A DNA stretch of 64,000 nt from Herbidospora sakaeratensis. Lineage in GTDB: Bacteria > Actinomycetota > Actinomycetes > Streptosporangiales > Streptosporangiaceae. The notes under the pieces are model-generated. The model made no database searches. It had not been told where the DNA came from and saw only the letters and a list, made by a program, of their open reading frames with translations. Where the stretch lies: contig NZ_BBXC01000008.1 in assembly GCF_001570525.1 (NCBI RefSeq), forward strand, positions 124,001 to 188,000, given 5' to 3'. Below are positions 41,942-52,826 of this stretch, piece after piece. The position numbers were made by a program, and so were the translations under genes. Positions within the stretch are counted from its first letter, which is position 1; every line of letters begins with the position of its first letter.

Positions 41942-41970
41942 GGTAAACAAATGGTGAACAAAAGGCAAAC
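41942..41970 (-). promoter_or_regulatory. PHO box (three 11-base direct repeats)
   Basis: On the plus strand GGTAAAC (41942), GGTGAAC (41953) and GGCAAAC (41964) recur at exactly 11 bases. Read on the minus strand these are GTTTGCC, GTTCACC and GTTTACC, the direct-repeat units bound by PhoP in Streptomyces. The box sits 13 bases before the pit start codon and about 60 bases upstream of the MaoC start. Confidence 0.8.
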
Positions 41971-41982
41971 GAGGGGAGATTG

Positions 41983-42918
41983 TTGTCCGCCTCACTGGCT
42001 GTTCTCGCCGGAGTGTTCGCGGTGGTCTCGGGGGTCAACGACGGCGGCGCGCTGCTCGGCGCCGGGCTCCGGGTCCCCGGGGTGCGCCCCCTGGTGGCGC
42101 TGTTCCTGCTGGTCGCCGCGGTCGCGGCGGTCCCGATGGTGACGTCGCGGGTGGCCGCGACCTTCACGACCCGGCTGGCGTCGCTGCCGGGCTCCGCCGG
42201 GCAGGTCGCGATGACCGTCGCGGTGGTCTGCGCGCTCGTCGTGGTCCTGGCCCTGAGCAGCCGGGGGTGGCCGACCAGCCTGACGCTGGCCATCGTCGGC
42301 GGGCTGACCGGCGCGGCCGCCGGGCTCGGGCTGCCCGTCTCGGCGGGCGCTGTCGGCCTGGTCCTGGCCGCGGGCGTCGCCGCGCCCTTCGCCGGCGCGA
42401 CGGTGGCGGTGCTGGCCAGCCGCGTGGTGTCGGTGCTGGGCCGGGCGCAGTCGCTGCCGCGCCTCCACTGGGGCGGGTTCGCGGTGCAGTGCCTCGCCTA
42501 CGCCGCCAACGACGGCCAGAAGATGCTGGCCGTCTTCCTCGTCGGGCTCGGCGTGGGCGGCGCCCCTCCGCTGGTCTGCCTGCTGGTCGCTGCGCTGTTC
42601 GCGATCGGGGCGGTCTACGGGCTGCCGCGCGCCGGGCACACCCTCAGCCGGCAGCTGCTGCCCGCCCGTCCGCTGCACGCCGTGGCCGCCGGGCTGGGCA
42701 GCGGCCTGTCGGTGATCGGCTGCGCGGCGGCCGGCGCGCCGGTGAGCATGACGCAGGCCATCGCGGGCGGCTTCGTCGGCGCGGGGGTGGCCGACGGGGT
42801 GCGGCGGGTGCGCTGGGCGGCGACGTCCAGGATCGTGCTCGCCTGGACGCTGACCCTGCCGGTCAGCGGCCTGCTCGGGCTGGCCGCCGGGCTGGCCGTC
42901 AAGGGGGTGACCGGATGA
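41983..42918 (+). CDS. pit: Pit-type inorganic phosphate transporter
   Basis: 311 residues from the TTG at 41983 (GAGGGGAG ends 4 bases upstream); a TTG at 41980 is too close to it. About eight to nine predicted membrane segments. The Pit signatures are GVNDGGALLG near the N-terminus and YAANDGQKMLAVFL in the second half (usually GxNDxxNxF and GxNDxxK), with GAPVSMTQAIAGGFVGAGV near the end. Low-affinity metal-phosphate:proton symport is expected. Stop overlaps the DUF47 start (ATGA). Confidence 0.9.
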   Translation: MSASLAVLAGVFAVVSGVNDGGALLGAGLRVPGVRPLVALFLLVAAVAAVPMVTSRVAATFTTRLASLPGSAGQVAMTVAVVCALVVVLALSSRGWPTSLTLAIVGGLTGAAAGLGLPVSAGAVGLVLAAGVAAPFAGATVAVLASRVVSVLGRAQSLPRLHWGGFAVQCLAYAANDGQKMLAVFLVGLGVGGAPPLVCLLVAALFAIGAVYGLPRAGHTLSRQLLPARPLHAVAAGLGSGLSVIGCAAAGAPVSMTQAIAGGFVGAGVADGVRRVRWAATSRIVLAWTLTLPVSGLLGLAAGLAVKGVTG

Positions 42919-43547
42919 GACGGCTCCGGCGCGTGTTCGGCCTGATGCGGGGCCGGATGGACACCGGCCTCGCCGACGCGCTCATCGGCCAGCTCGACGC
43001 GACCCGCGAGGGCGCGTGGCTGGCCATCGCGATGAGCGGCGGCGAGATCGGCCGCACCGAGGCCCACCAGGCGATGCGCGCGATCGAGCACCGGGGCGAC
43101 ACCTGCCGGGCCCGCCTGGTCGCCGGGCTGGCCGGGGCGCTGGTCACCCCGATCGACCGCGAGGACCTGTTCCGGTTGTCGCGGTCGATCGACGACATCC
43201 TCGACTCGCTGCGCGACTTCGTCCGCGAATCCCACCTCTACCGGGTGCCCGGCCGCCAGCGCTTCGCCCCGATGCTCGACCAGGTCATCGTGGGCGTCGA
43301 CGCGCTGGAGAAGTCGGTGCGCGACCTGGTCACCCGTTCGTCGGCGGTCGGCCACGACGCCCTGGAGGCCAAGAAGGCCGGCGGCACGATCCGGCGCATG
43401 TACCAGTACGAGATCGCCCGCATCCTCTCCTCCGACGTCACCGCCGAGGCGCTGCGCGAACGCGAGCTGGTCCGCCGCCTGGAGATCGTGGGCACCGCGA
43501 TCGGCGAGGCCGCCGACGCCATCGCCGACGGCGCGATGAAGCGGTGA
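42915..43547 (+). CDS. DUF47 (PhoU-like) Pit accessory protein
   Basis: 210 residues from the ATG at 42915, overlapping the pit stop. All-helical PhoU-like fold: AIEHRGDTCRARLVAGLAGALVTPIDREDLFRLSRSIDDILDSLRDF (parts) with the acidic EHRGD and DREDL metal-type positions. DUF47 genes are nearly always paired with pit and are thought to modulate transport. Ends 14 bases before the next gene. Confidence 0.92.
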   Translation: MRRLRRVFGLMRGRMDTGLADALIGQLDATREGAWLAIAMSGGEIGRTEAHQAMRAIEHRGDTCRARLVAGLAGALVTPIDREDLFRLSRSIDDILDSLRDFVRESHLYRVPGRQRFAPMLDQVIVGVDALEKSVRDLVTRSSAVGHDALEAKKAGGTIRRMYQYEIARILSSDVTAEALRERELVRRLEIVGTAIGEAADAIADGAMKR

Positions 43548-43561
43548 CTACAGTCGGGGCC

Positions 43562-45196
43562 ATGCGAAGATCACTCCCCTTCCGGCGTCTCACTCCGGCG
43601 GAGAAGCGACTCGTCGCCGCCTACCCGACGGGGGAATGGGTCGACGTCCGCCCCGAGGACGAGCGCACCACCCGTCCCAAGAACGCGGCCCCCGACGACG
43701 ACCGGACCGACAGTCGGCGGGCCGATCGGGTCCGCGCCGCCTGGGCCTATGTGAACCGGAACGGGCCGGCCGATCGCGACCGGGTGGTGCGGGCCGAGGT
43801 GATCCGGGCGCTGCTGCTCGGCGCGCGGCCGGTGCTGGCCGGTCAGGTGGCCGCGGTCCGGCTCATCGGCGCCCGCGTGGTGGGCGACCTCGACCTCGCG
43901 GGGGCCGAGCTGACCACGACGCTGCACCTGATCGAGTGCCGGGTCGGCGGGGTGATCGACCTGGTCGAGGCGCAGACCAGGGCGCTGCGGTTCCGCGACT
44001 GCGACCTGCTGCGATTACGGGCCGGGCGGGTGCGGGTCGACGGCGTGCTCGACATCGGCGGCTGCGTCGTCCACGACGGCATCCGGCTCGACAACGCCCA
44101 CGTCAGCGGCCAGTTGCGGATGTCGGGCTGCGAGATCGGCAGCCCGGTCCACTGGACGCTCAAGGAGGCGGGCTGGGCCGGCACCCGCTACGCCGGCGAC
44201 CCCCGCGAGCAGGAGCAGCAGCACACCGCGCTCTGGGCGGGCGGCCTGGTGGTGGAGGGCGGGGCGTTCCTGCGCGGGATGACGGTGACCGGCGGCCTGC
44301 GGCTGCAGGGCGCGCGGTTCAACGGCGGGTTGTGGCTGCAGCACACCGCCATCACGGCGACCGGCCGTTACGCCGTCCACGCCGACTATCTGCAGGCGAC
44401 GGTCGTGAACCTGGGCGAAGGGTTCCGCGCCGAGGGCACGACCAGCCTGCGAGGAGCCCGCATCAGCGGCACCTTGTCCTTCAACGGAGCCCAACTCAGG
44501 GCTGCCGAGCAGGTTGTGCATATTTCCCATGGCGAGGTCGGCGAGCTACGACTCACCCCTGAGTCGATCGAAGGGGATATCGCGCTTAACCACGCGCAAA
44601 TCGGGGTGCTCTCCGATCGTCCGCAGAGCTACCCGGGAGCAGTTCTGATCGACGGTCTCGTGTATGGATCCCTCCGCAACCCCGCCACAATTCGCGACCG
44701 ACTCGACTGGCTCACCAGACACCCCGACGGCTACCGGCCGCAGCCCTACGAACAACTGGCCGCCTACTACCGGCGGATCGGCCACGAGCACGACGCCCGG
44801 CGGGTCCTGCTGGCCAAACAGCGTGCCCGCCGGCGCACCCTGACCGTCGCCGGGCGGGCCTGGGGCGCGCTCCTCGACGCCGTCGTCGGTTACGGCTTCC
44901 GCCCCTGGCTGGCCGGGGCGTGGTTGTCGGCCCTGCTCACGGCGGGGACGGTCGTCTTCTCCCTGGTTCCCCCGGTCCAGATCGGACTGGACGAACGTCC
45001 CCGCCACTTCAACCCCTTCGTCTACACCCTCGACCATCTGGTGCCGGTCAGCCTGTTCGAGCAGCGAGCCGCCTGGGAGCCCACCGGCTGGACGATCTGG
45101 GTGGCCAACGCGCTCATCGCATCGGGGTGGATCCTGGCCACCGCGCTCATCGCGGGCGGCACGCGCGTGCTGCGCCCGGCGAACACGGCGTCCTGA
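43562..45196 (+). CDS. Beta-helix-repeat membrane protein of unknown function
   Basis: 544 residues from the ATG at 43562. Residues ~95-365 consist of imperfect repeats of the type VVGDLDLAGAELTTTLHLIECRVGG, LDIGGCVVHDGIRLDNAHVSG and ISGTLSFNGAQL (each as short strands), as in pentapeptide-like right-handed helices. Two predicted membrane helices follow near residues 455 and 525 (WLSALLTAGTVVFSLV; NALIASGWILATALIAGG), with DHLVPVSLFEQRAAW between. Relatives are often labelled membrane-associated oxidoreductases, but no redox motif is visible. Bases ~44500-44720 have a less GC-rich codon use than the rest. Confidence 0.7.
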   Translation: MRRSLPFRRLTPAEKRLVAAYPTGEWVDVRPEDERTTRPKNAAPDDDRTDSRRADRVRAAWAYVNRNGPADRDRVVRAEVIRALLLGARPVLAGQVAAVRLIGARVVGDLDLAGAELTTTLHLIECRVGGVIDLVEAQTRALRFRDCDLLRLRAGRVRVDGVLDIGGCVVHDGIRLDNAHVSGQLRMSGCEIGSPVHWTLKEAGWAGTRYAGDPREQEQQHTALWAGGLVVEGGAFLRGMTVTGGLRLQGARFNGGLWLQHTAITATGRYAVHADYLQATVVNLGEGFRAEGTTSLRGARISGTLSFNGAQLRAAEQVVHISHGEVGELRLTPESIEGDIALNHAQIGVLSDRPQSYPGAVLIDGLVYGSLRNPATIRDRLDWLTRHPDGYRPQPYEQLAAYYRRIGHEHDARRVLLAKQRARRRTLTVAGRAWGALLDAVVGYGFRPWLAGAWLSALLTAGTVVFSLVPPVQIGLDERPRHFNPFVYTLDHLVPVSLFEQRAAWEPTGWTIWVANALIASGWILATALIAGGTRVLRPANTAS

Positions 45197-45562
45197 TCAC
45201 CGCTTGCGGCGCAGCACCCGGCGGAACACCAGCAGCGCGGCGACCCCGGCCGCGACGGCCAGCACGGGGCGCTTCTTCGCCTCGGCGGTCAGGCGGTCGG
45301 TGGCGTCCTTGAACTGAACCGGCGTCACCTCGGCCGCCTTGGCCGACACGGTCTCGGTCGCACCCCTGACCCTGTCCTTCACGGCGTCGGGGATGTGCTC
45401 CTCGACGGTGGCCACCGCTTTCTGGGCGGCGTCGCGGACCTCGGGCATCTTGTCCTCCACGGTCGCGGCGACCTTGGCGGCGGTCTCGTGGAACGCCCCC
45501 TCGATCTTGGCGGCGGCCGTCTTCGCGGCGTCGGTCATCTCGTTCACTCTGTCGTTGGCCAT
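45197..45562 (-). CDS. Small helical membrane-anchored protein of unknown function
   Basis: 121 residues from the ATG at 45562. Repeated amphipathic helices of the MTDAAKTAAAKIEGAFHETAAK and MPEVRDAAQKAVATVEEHI type, then a membrane helix (RPVLAVAAGVAALLVF) and a very basic tail RRVLRRKR. The Ala/Lys/Glu heptad pattern recalls LEA-like or YtxH/CsbD-type stress proteins, but no family is assigned. The stop codon directly abuts that of the convergent beta-helix gene. Confidence 0.65.
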   Translation of the reverse strand: MANDRVNEMTDAAKTAAAKIEGAFHETAAKVAATVEDKMPEVRDAAQKAVATVEEHIPDAVKDRVRGATETVSAKAAEVTPVQFKDATDRLTAEAKKRPVLAVAAGVAALLVFRRVLRRKR

Positions 45563-45699
45563 GGGCGCGCGACTACCCGCAGGTGACGGCCTCACACGTG
45601 GTGCCGGGTGAGGTGAAAGTTTCACCTGCGGGCAGGCCAAAGGGCGGCGAATCCGGACGTCGATTGACAGGGATTCGGGCGATCCGGGCATGCTACCGG

Positions 45700-45713
45700 T
45701 GGGAGCGCTCCCA
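45700..45713. promoter_or_regulatory. CebR/CelR operator upstream of GH48
   Basis: TGGGAGCGCTCCCA, a perfect 14-base palindrome identical to the CebR/CelR box that controls cellulase genes in Streptomyces and Thermobifida (cellobiose induces). It ends 39 bases before the GH48 start codon. Confidence 0.93.
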
Positions 45714-45752
45714 TCCCCCCTGTGTCCCTGAGAGCTTGGAGACCCCCCGACA

Positions 45753-48521
45753 ATGGCGATACGTGCTTATCGCAAACGCGCGCTGTGGGCGGCCATGCTG
45801 GCCGTCTGCACGGCCGCCGTGACCCTGGTCGCGCAACCCGCGTCCGCCGCCGTGACCTGCGACGTGACGTACACGACCAACGACTGGACGACCAGCCCCG
45901 GCAACGGCGGCTTCACCGCGAACATCACGGTGCGCAACACCGGCGACGCCCTGAGCAGCTGGAACCTCGGCTTCACCTTCCCCAACTCCGGCCAGCGGGT
46001 GTCTCAGGGCTGGTCGGCGAACTGGACCCAGTCGGGCGCCAACGTCACCGCCACCAACATGCCGTGGAACGGCTCGCTGCCGAGCGGCGCCAGCCTCTCG
46101 CTGGGCTTCAACGGGACCTGGACTGGAAGCAACCCCAAGCCGACGAGCTTCCGGGTGAACAACGTGGTCTGCGGCGGCACCCCCTCGCCGTCGCCCTCCC
46201 CGTCGCCCAGCCCGTCGCCGTCCCCCTCGCCGTCGCCCTCCCCCAGCCCGTCGCCCAGCCCTTCGCCGTCTCCGTCGCCGAGCCCGCAGCCTGACGGGTA
46301 CGTCGTCGTCGCGCCGACGTCGGTGCTGGTCTCCGAGGGCGGCACGGCCACGGCCGGCATCTCGTTGTCGTTCCGGCCGAACTCGAACGTCACGGTCAGC
46401 GTGTCGAAGCAGAGCGGCGGTGACGCCGACCTGACCGCGGCGCCCACGTCGCTCACCTTCACGCCGAGCAACTGGAACGTCCCGCAGACCGTGACGGTGA
46501 GCGCGGCGCAGGACGCCGACTCGACCGGCGGCACCGCCCGGTTCAGCTTCTCGACGAGCGGGGGCGGGGTCTTCTACTTCTCCTCGGTCCTGGACGCCAC
46601 CGAGGCCGACGACGACGGCACCACGCCCGGCAACGAGTACATCCAGCGGTTCACCACGCTCTACAACAAGATCCACGACCCGGCGAACGGCTACTTCTCG
46701 CCCGAGGGCGTGCCCTACCACTCGGTCGAGACCTTCCTGGTCGAGGCGCCCGACCACGGGCACGAGACCACGTCGGAGGCCTACAGCTACTACCTGTGGC
46801 TCGAGGCGGTCTACGGCCAGGTGACCGGCGACTGGAGCAAGTTCAACACCGCGTGGGCCTCGATGGAGAGGTACATCATCCCCTCCACGCAGGACCAGCC
46901 GACCAACTCGTTCTACAACGCCAGCTCCCCGGCCACCTACGCCGGCGAGTTCGACGACATCAGCGCCTACCCGTCGCAGATCAGCTCGGGCGTCTCGGTC
47001 GGCACCGACCCGATCGCGGCCGAGCTGCGGACGGCGTACAACACCAGCGACATCTACGGCATGCACTGGCTGCTGGACGTCGACAACACCTACGGCTTCG
47101 GCCGCTGCGGCGACGGCACGACCAAGCCGGCGTACATCAACACCTACCAGCGCGGCCCCGAGGAGTCGGTCTTCGAGACCATCCCGCAGCCGTCGTGCGA
47201 CACCTTCGCGCACGGTGGCCGCAACGGCTTCCTCGACCTGTTCATCAAGGACAGCAACTACGCCCGCCAGTGGAAGTACACCAACGCCCCCGACGCCGAC
47301 GCCCGCGCCGTGCAGGTGGCCTACTACGCCAACGAGTGGGCCAAGGCCCAGGGCAAGCAGTCGCAGATCGCCTCGACCGTGGCCAAGGCCGCGAAGATGG
47401 GCGACTACCTGCGCTACGCGATGTACGACAAGTACTTCAAGCAGCCCGGCTGCACCAGCACCTCGTGCCCGGCCGGTAATGGCAAGAACAGCGCCACCTA
47501 CCTGCTGAGCTGGTACTACGCGTGGGGCGGCGCGACCGACTCGTCGGCCGGCTGGGCCTGGCGCATCGGTTCGTCGCACAACCACGGCGGCTACCAGAAC
47601 CCGCTCGCGGCCTGGGCCCTGTCGACCCAGACGGACCTGCGTCCGCGCAGCTCCACCGGCGCCTCCGACTGGGCGACCTCGCTCACCCGTCAGCTCCAGT
47701 TCTACAAGTGGCTGCAGTCGGACGAGGGCGCGATCGCCGGCGGCGCGACCAACTCGTGGCAGGGCCACTACGCCACCCCGCCGTCGAACCTGCCCAAGTT
47801 CCACGGCATGACCTACGACTGGCAGCCGGTCTACCACGACCCGCCGTCGAACCAGTGGTTCGGCTTCCAGGCCTGGTCGATGGAGCGCGTCGCCTCGCTC
47901 TACTACGCGAGCGGCAACGCCGACGCCAAGACGATCCTCGACAAGTGGGTCGCCTGGGCGATGGCGAACACCACCATCAACGCCAACGGGACCTACCAGA
48001 TCCCGTCGACGCTGCGCTGGTCGGGCGCCCCCGCCGGCAACTGGAGCTCGACCACCGGCATGCCCCCGGCCAACCCGGGCCTGCACGTGACCGTGGCCGA
48101 CCACACGACCGACGTCGGCGTCGCCGGCTCGTACGCGAAGGTCCTCATGTACTACGCCGCCCGCGCGAACCACACGGGCGCGAAGAACATGGCCAAGGCG
48201 CTGCTGGACGGCATCTGGCTCAACCAGGACAGCAAGGGCGTCTCGGTGCCCGAGACCAAGGCCGACTACAACCGCATCGACGACCCGGTGTACGTGCCGC
48301 CGGGCTGGACCGGCACCATGCCGAACGGCGACGCGATCAACAGCAACTCGACCTTCATCTCGATCCGTTCGTTCTACCGGAACGACCCCGACTGGCCCAA
48401 GGTCCAGGCGTACCTGAACGGGACCGGCCCGGCCCCGACCTTCAACTACCACCGTTTCTGGGCCCAGGTCGACGTCGCCGTCGCACTGGGTGAGTACGGC
48501 CGTCTGTTCCCGAACGGCTGA
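45753..48521 (+). CDS. GH48 cellobiohydrolase with N-terminal CBM2, secreted
   Basis: 922 residues. Signal peptide 1-32 (ends PASA), CBM2 ~33-141 (flanking cysteines; cellulose-binding tryptophans in WSANW and WNG), Pro-Ser linker ~143-180, a Calx-beta/Fn3-like sandwich ~183-287 ([17 protein letters not shown]), then the GH48 domain ~290-922. Its start has [22 protein letters not shown] (parts), and the acid-catalyst Glu is in [22 protein letters not shown]48 enzymes act processively from reducing ends of cellulose and are key partners of GH9 enzymes such as the next gene. Confidence 0.96.
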   Translation: MAIRAYRKRALWAAMLAVCTAAVTLVAQPASAAVTCDVTYTTNDWTTSPGNGGFTANITVRNTGDALSSWNLGFTFPNSGQRVSQGWSANWTQSGANVTATNMPWNGSLPSGASLSLGFNGTWTGSNPKPTSFRVNNVVCGGTPSPSPSPSPSPSPSPSPSPSPSPSPSPSPSPSPSPQPDGYVVVAPTSVLVSEGGTATAGISLSFRPNSNVTVSVSKQSGGDADLTAAPTSLTFTPSNWNVPQTVTVSAAQDADSTGGTARFSFSTSGGGVFYFSSVLDATEADDDGTTPGNEYIQRFTTLYNKIHDPANGYFSPEGVPYHSVETFLVEAPDHGHETTSEAYSYYLWLEAVYGQVTGDWSKFNTAWASMERYIIPSTQDQPTNSFYNASSPATYAGEFDDISAYPSQISSGVSVGTDPIAAELRTAYNTSDIYGMHWLLDVDNTYGFGRCGDGTTKPAYINTYQRGPEESVFETIPQPSCDTFAHGGRNGFLDLFIKDSNYARQWKYTNAPDADARAVQVAYYANEWAKAQGKQSQIASTVAKAAKMGDYLRYAMYDKYFKQPGCTSTSCPAGNGKNSATYLLSWYYAWGGATDSSAGWAWRIGSSHNHGGYQNPLAAWALSTQTDLRPRSSTGASDWATSLTRQLQFYKWLQSDEGAIAGGATNSWQGHYATPPSNLPKFHGMTYDWQPVYHDPPSNQWFGFQAWSMERVASLYYASGNADAKTILDKWVAWAMANTTINANGTYQIPSTLRWSGAPAGNWSSTTGMPPANPGLHVTVADHTTDVGVAGSYAKVLMYYAARANHTGAKNMAKALLDGIWLNQDSKGVSVPETKADYNRIDDPVYVPPGWTGTMPNGDAINSNSTFISIRSFYRNDPDWPKVQAYLNGTGPAPTFNYHRFWAQVDVAVALGEYGRLFPNG
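46182..46287 (+). repeat. Pro-Ser linker repeat in the GH48 gene
   Basis: Low-complexity tandem CCG/CCC-TCG/AGC codons encoding about 17 Pro-Ser dipeptides. Synonymous codon changes interrupt exact repetition. It spaces CBM2 from the rest of the enzyme. Confidence 0.9.
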
Positions 48522-48581
48522 TCCCGCAGACGGGGGCGTGGCGGTGCCGGACCCGCCGTCACGCCCCTATTGATTGATCAC

Positions 48582-48613
48582 AAGGAGCCCTCTCCGGAGG
48601 GCTCCTTCCTTTT
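48582..48613 (+). terminator. Terminator after GH48
   Basis: AAGGAGCCCTC, loop TCCG, then its exact complement GAGGGCTCCTT, followed by CCTTTTG. An 11-base-pair stem with T-rich tail, about 60 bases after the GH48 stop. Confidence 0.9.
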
Positions 48614-48684
48614 GCGCGGACCTCCGGAAGTGAAACATTCAGAGCACGAATCCCCAGGTCAACGGCGTGACGACCGCCGCTTGA

Positions 48685-51183
<2,499 letters not shown>

Positions 51184-51190
51184 CCGAGCC

Positions 51191-51230
51191 GCCCGCCTTC
51201 CCCAGACGGACCCCTCTGGGGGAGGCGGGC
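51191..51230 (+). terminator. Hairpin after GH9 (first of two)
   Basis: GCCCGCCTTCCCCAGA pairs with TCTGGGGGAGGCGGGC (16 pairs, one G-T) around an 8-base loop, eight bases after the GH9 stop. No U-run, so an intrinsic terminator without tail or a 3' stabilising hairpin. Confidence 0.8.
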
Positions 51231-51238
51231 CACCAACG

Positions 51239-51273
51239 GCCCCGCCCCTCATTCCGCAGGGGGGCGGGGCTTT
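51239..51273 (+). terminator. Hairpin after GH9 (second of two)
   Basis: GCCCCGCCCC pairs perfectly with GGGGCGGGGC around a 12-base loop, followed by TTT. Together with the preceding hairpin it should end the GH9 transcript. Confidence 0.85.
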
Positions 51274-51322
51274 CCACATGCGTTTCCTGGACGCCCGAAT
51301 TGATGTGCGGCATTCTGCTCGC

Positions 51323-51910
51323 GTGACCGATCTGGACGATCAAGCGATTTCGCCCGCCGCATGGCGAACGGGTGAGCCGCCGGGGAAGATGTTTCTTTCC
51401 TGCACGATCCTGGTGACGCTGATGGCTTTCTACCTGACCTCCGTTCCCGACCCTTATGCGGAGGCGGGGATCTTCGGCTTCCTGGCCTGGTGCGTGATTC
51501 TTCCGACGTTCGTCGTCAAGCTGGTGCTGGCCAAACCCGGTGGCGGATCCTCGCCGGTCCCGTCGCTGCTGGTACTGGTGGTCTTCGCGGTCTGCCTGCT
51601 CGGAATGGCGTCCGACCTTCCCTACACGGCGCGTTTTGCCTTGTCGGAGAGCAGCCTGGAGGCGTACGCGCGCGACGTCGCCGGCAACGGCGCCACGACC
51701 GATTGCCGAATGGCCGGCCTCTATGACGTCTGCGACGCGCAGCCCATCACCGGCGGGGCCCAGCTCATGGTCACCGATCCGCCCATCGCGCAGTCGCGGG
51801 GTTTCCTGTGGCTTCCGGGCGGGGCTCGGCCGCCCGACGACACGGATTGCGAGACGGTCCGGCATCTGTCCGGCCCGTGGTGGTCGTGCAAGACCTGGGA
51901 CGGCTGGTGA
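51323..51910 (+). CDS. Uncharacterised membrane protein
   Basis: 195 residues if the GTG at 51323 (MTDLDDQAISPAAW) is used; an ATG at 51278 is in frame but too near the terminator. Three predicted membrane helices (MFLSCTILVTLMAFYLT, FGFLAWCVILPTFVVKLVLA, LLVLVVFAVCLLGMASDLP) and an exterior or cytoplasmic C-terminal domain with cysteines at TDCRM, DVCDA, TDCET and WSCKT. Codon use supports coding. No family recognised. 56 bases before another membrane-protein gene. Confidence 0.65.
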   Translation: MTDLDDQAISPAAWRTGEPPGKMFLSCTILVTLMAFYLTSVPDPYAEAGIFGFLAWCVILPTFVVKLVLAKPGGGSSPVPSLLVLVVFAVCLLGMASDLPYTARFALSESSLEAYARDVAGNGATTDCRMAGLYDVCDAQPITGGAQLMVTDPPIAQSRGFLWLPGGARPPDDTDCETVRHLSGPWWSCKTWDGW

Positions 51911-51966
51911 CATTCCTTGGCGCTATGAGAACATCCGCGCCGGAAATAACCCGGTAGAACCAAAGG

Positions 51967-52665
51967 GTGGAATCGGATTCATCCCGGCGTTTCCCGCACT
52001 GGTTCCATTTCGCGGTGCGCATCGTGCTGCTGCTCGTTCTGCTCGGTGGGGCCGTGCTCGTCAGCGCCACGTTCCGGCCGTCGATCCGCACGCTCGACCA
52101 GTTCCGGTTCGCCCTTTCGGCCGGCGAGGTCGACCGGGTGACGTGGCGGGGCGACGGCGGCGAGATCTGGCTGCTGACGTGGTCGGAGTCGCCGCTGGTC
52201 TGGCACGAGGTGCAGAGCCACGGGCTGCGGGACGCCAAGGGGCCGTACACGGTCAAGCGGCTCAACGCCGACGCCTCGCGCAACCCGGTCTCGCCGTCGA
52301 TCGTGCAGATCGACGACCGACGGGGCGGGTCGTTCGCGCCCTCGTGGCCGTTCCGGTTCCCCGGCGGCACGAACCTGTGGTGGCTGGCGACCGCCTGGAT
52401 CCTCACCTTCCTGCTGATGCTGGGATCGCGGCCGAGGCTGGGCAACCGGTGGGCGTGGTTCTGGTTGTTCACCGTCGGGGAGATCGGCGCGCTGCTGTAC
52501 CTCGTGCTGGAGCCGAGGGTCCTGTGGCAGGGGCCCGGTGCGGGGCCCGCCCACAGCAAGCCGATGACGGGCGGCACCGGCTGCCTCGCCTCGATCCTGC
52601 TGGCCATCGTCTCGCTGGGCGCCGCGTTGGGCATCGGCGAGCTGGTCCGGATGCTGCTGGGCTGA
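51967..52665 (+). CDS. Uncharacterised membrane protein
   Basis: 232 residues from a GTG at 51967 behind AAAGG. Four predicted membrane helices: near residue 20 (FAVRIVLLLVLLGGAVLVSA), 135-155 (LWWLATAWILTFLLMLG), 163-180 and 208-228. A soluble ~90-residue domain between helices 1 and 2 contains FRFALSAGEVDRVTWRGDGGEIWLLTWSE (parts), a pattern of small beta domains. No family recognised; probably co-transcribed with the preceding gene. Confidence 0.7.
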   Translation: MESDSSRRFPHWFHFAVRIVLLLVLLGGAVLVSATFRPSIRTLDQFRFALSAGEVDRVTWRGDGGEIWLLTWSESPLVWHEVQSHGLRDAKGPYTVKRLNADASRNPVSPSIVQIDDRRGGSFAPSWPFRFPGGTNLWWLATAWILTFLLMLGSRPRLGNRWAWFWLFTVGEIGALLYLVLEPRVLWQGPGAGPAHSKPMTGGTGCLASILLAIVSLGAALGIGELVRMLLG

Positions 52666-52727
52666 CCTCGCTCCGGGGCGGCGTGGCGCGATTTGATTTA
52701 CCGCGCCCCGCCCCCGAGCATGGCCGG

Positions 52728-52826
52728 GTGAAACCCTGGGTGAAAGTCGTCTGTCTCGTGCTGGTCGTGAGCCTCGCCGGCGCGGCGTTGTTGTCGGCCG
52801 TGAACCTGGTCGTGTCGTTCCTCTAG
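52728..52826 (+). CDS. Putative 32-residue hydrophobic peptide
   Basis: GTG at 52728 to TAG at 52826. The product is a short basic start (VKPWVKV) and one membrane helix (VCLVLVVSLAGAALLSAVNL). Third codon positions are G or C in about 28 of 32 codons, as in real genes here. The ribosome site is weak. Its stop shares the CTAG palindrome with the stop of the convergent DUF4132 gene. No homologue recognised. Confidence 0.4.
   Translation: MKPWVKVVCLVLVVSLAGAALLSAVNLVVSFL

Noticed and set aside
44887-44911. Fourth copy of the GTTACGGC repeat
   Set aside because: GGTTACGGCTTCCGCCCC lies inside the beta-helix gene, encodes GYGFRPW in frame and lacks the flanking similarity of copies A to C.
46182-46287. 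Possible CRISPR or minisatellite array
   Set aside because: The repetition is codon-level Pro-Ser linker coding inside the GH48 frame, with no spacer-repeat structure.
45693-48452. 919-residue open frame on the minus strand
   Set aside because: Antisense to the GH48 gene, Val/Gly/Arg-rich with no domain. The plus-strand enzyme has a complete domain set and a CebR box.
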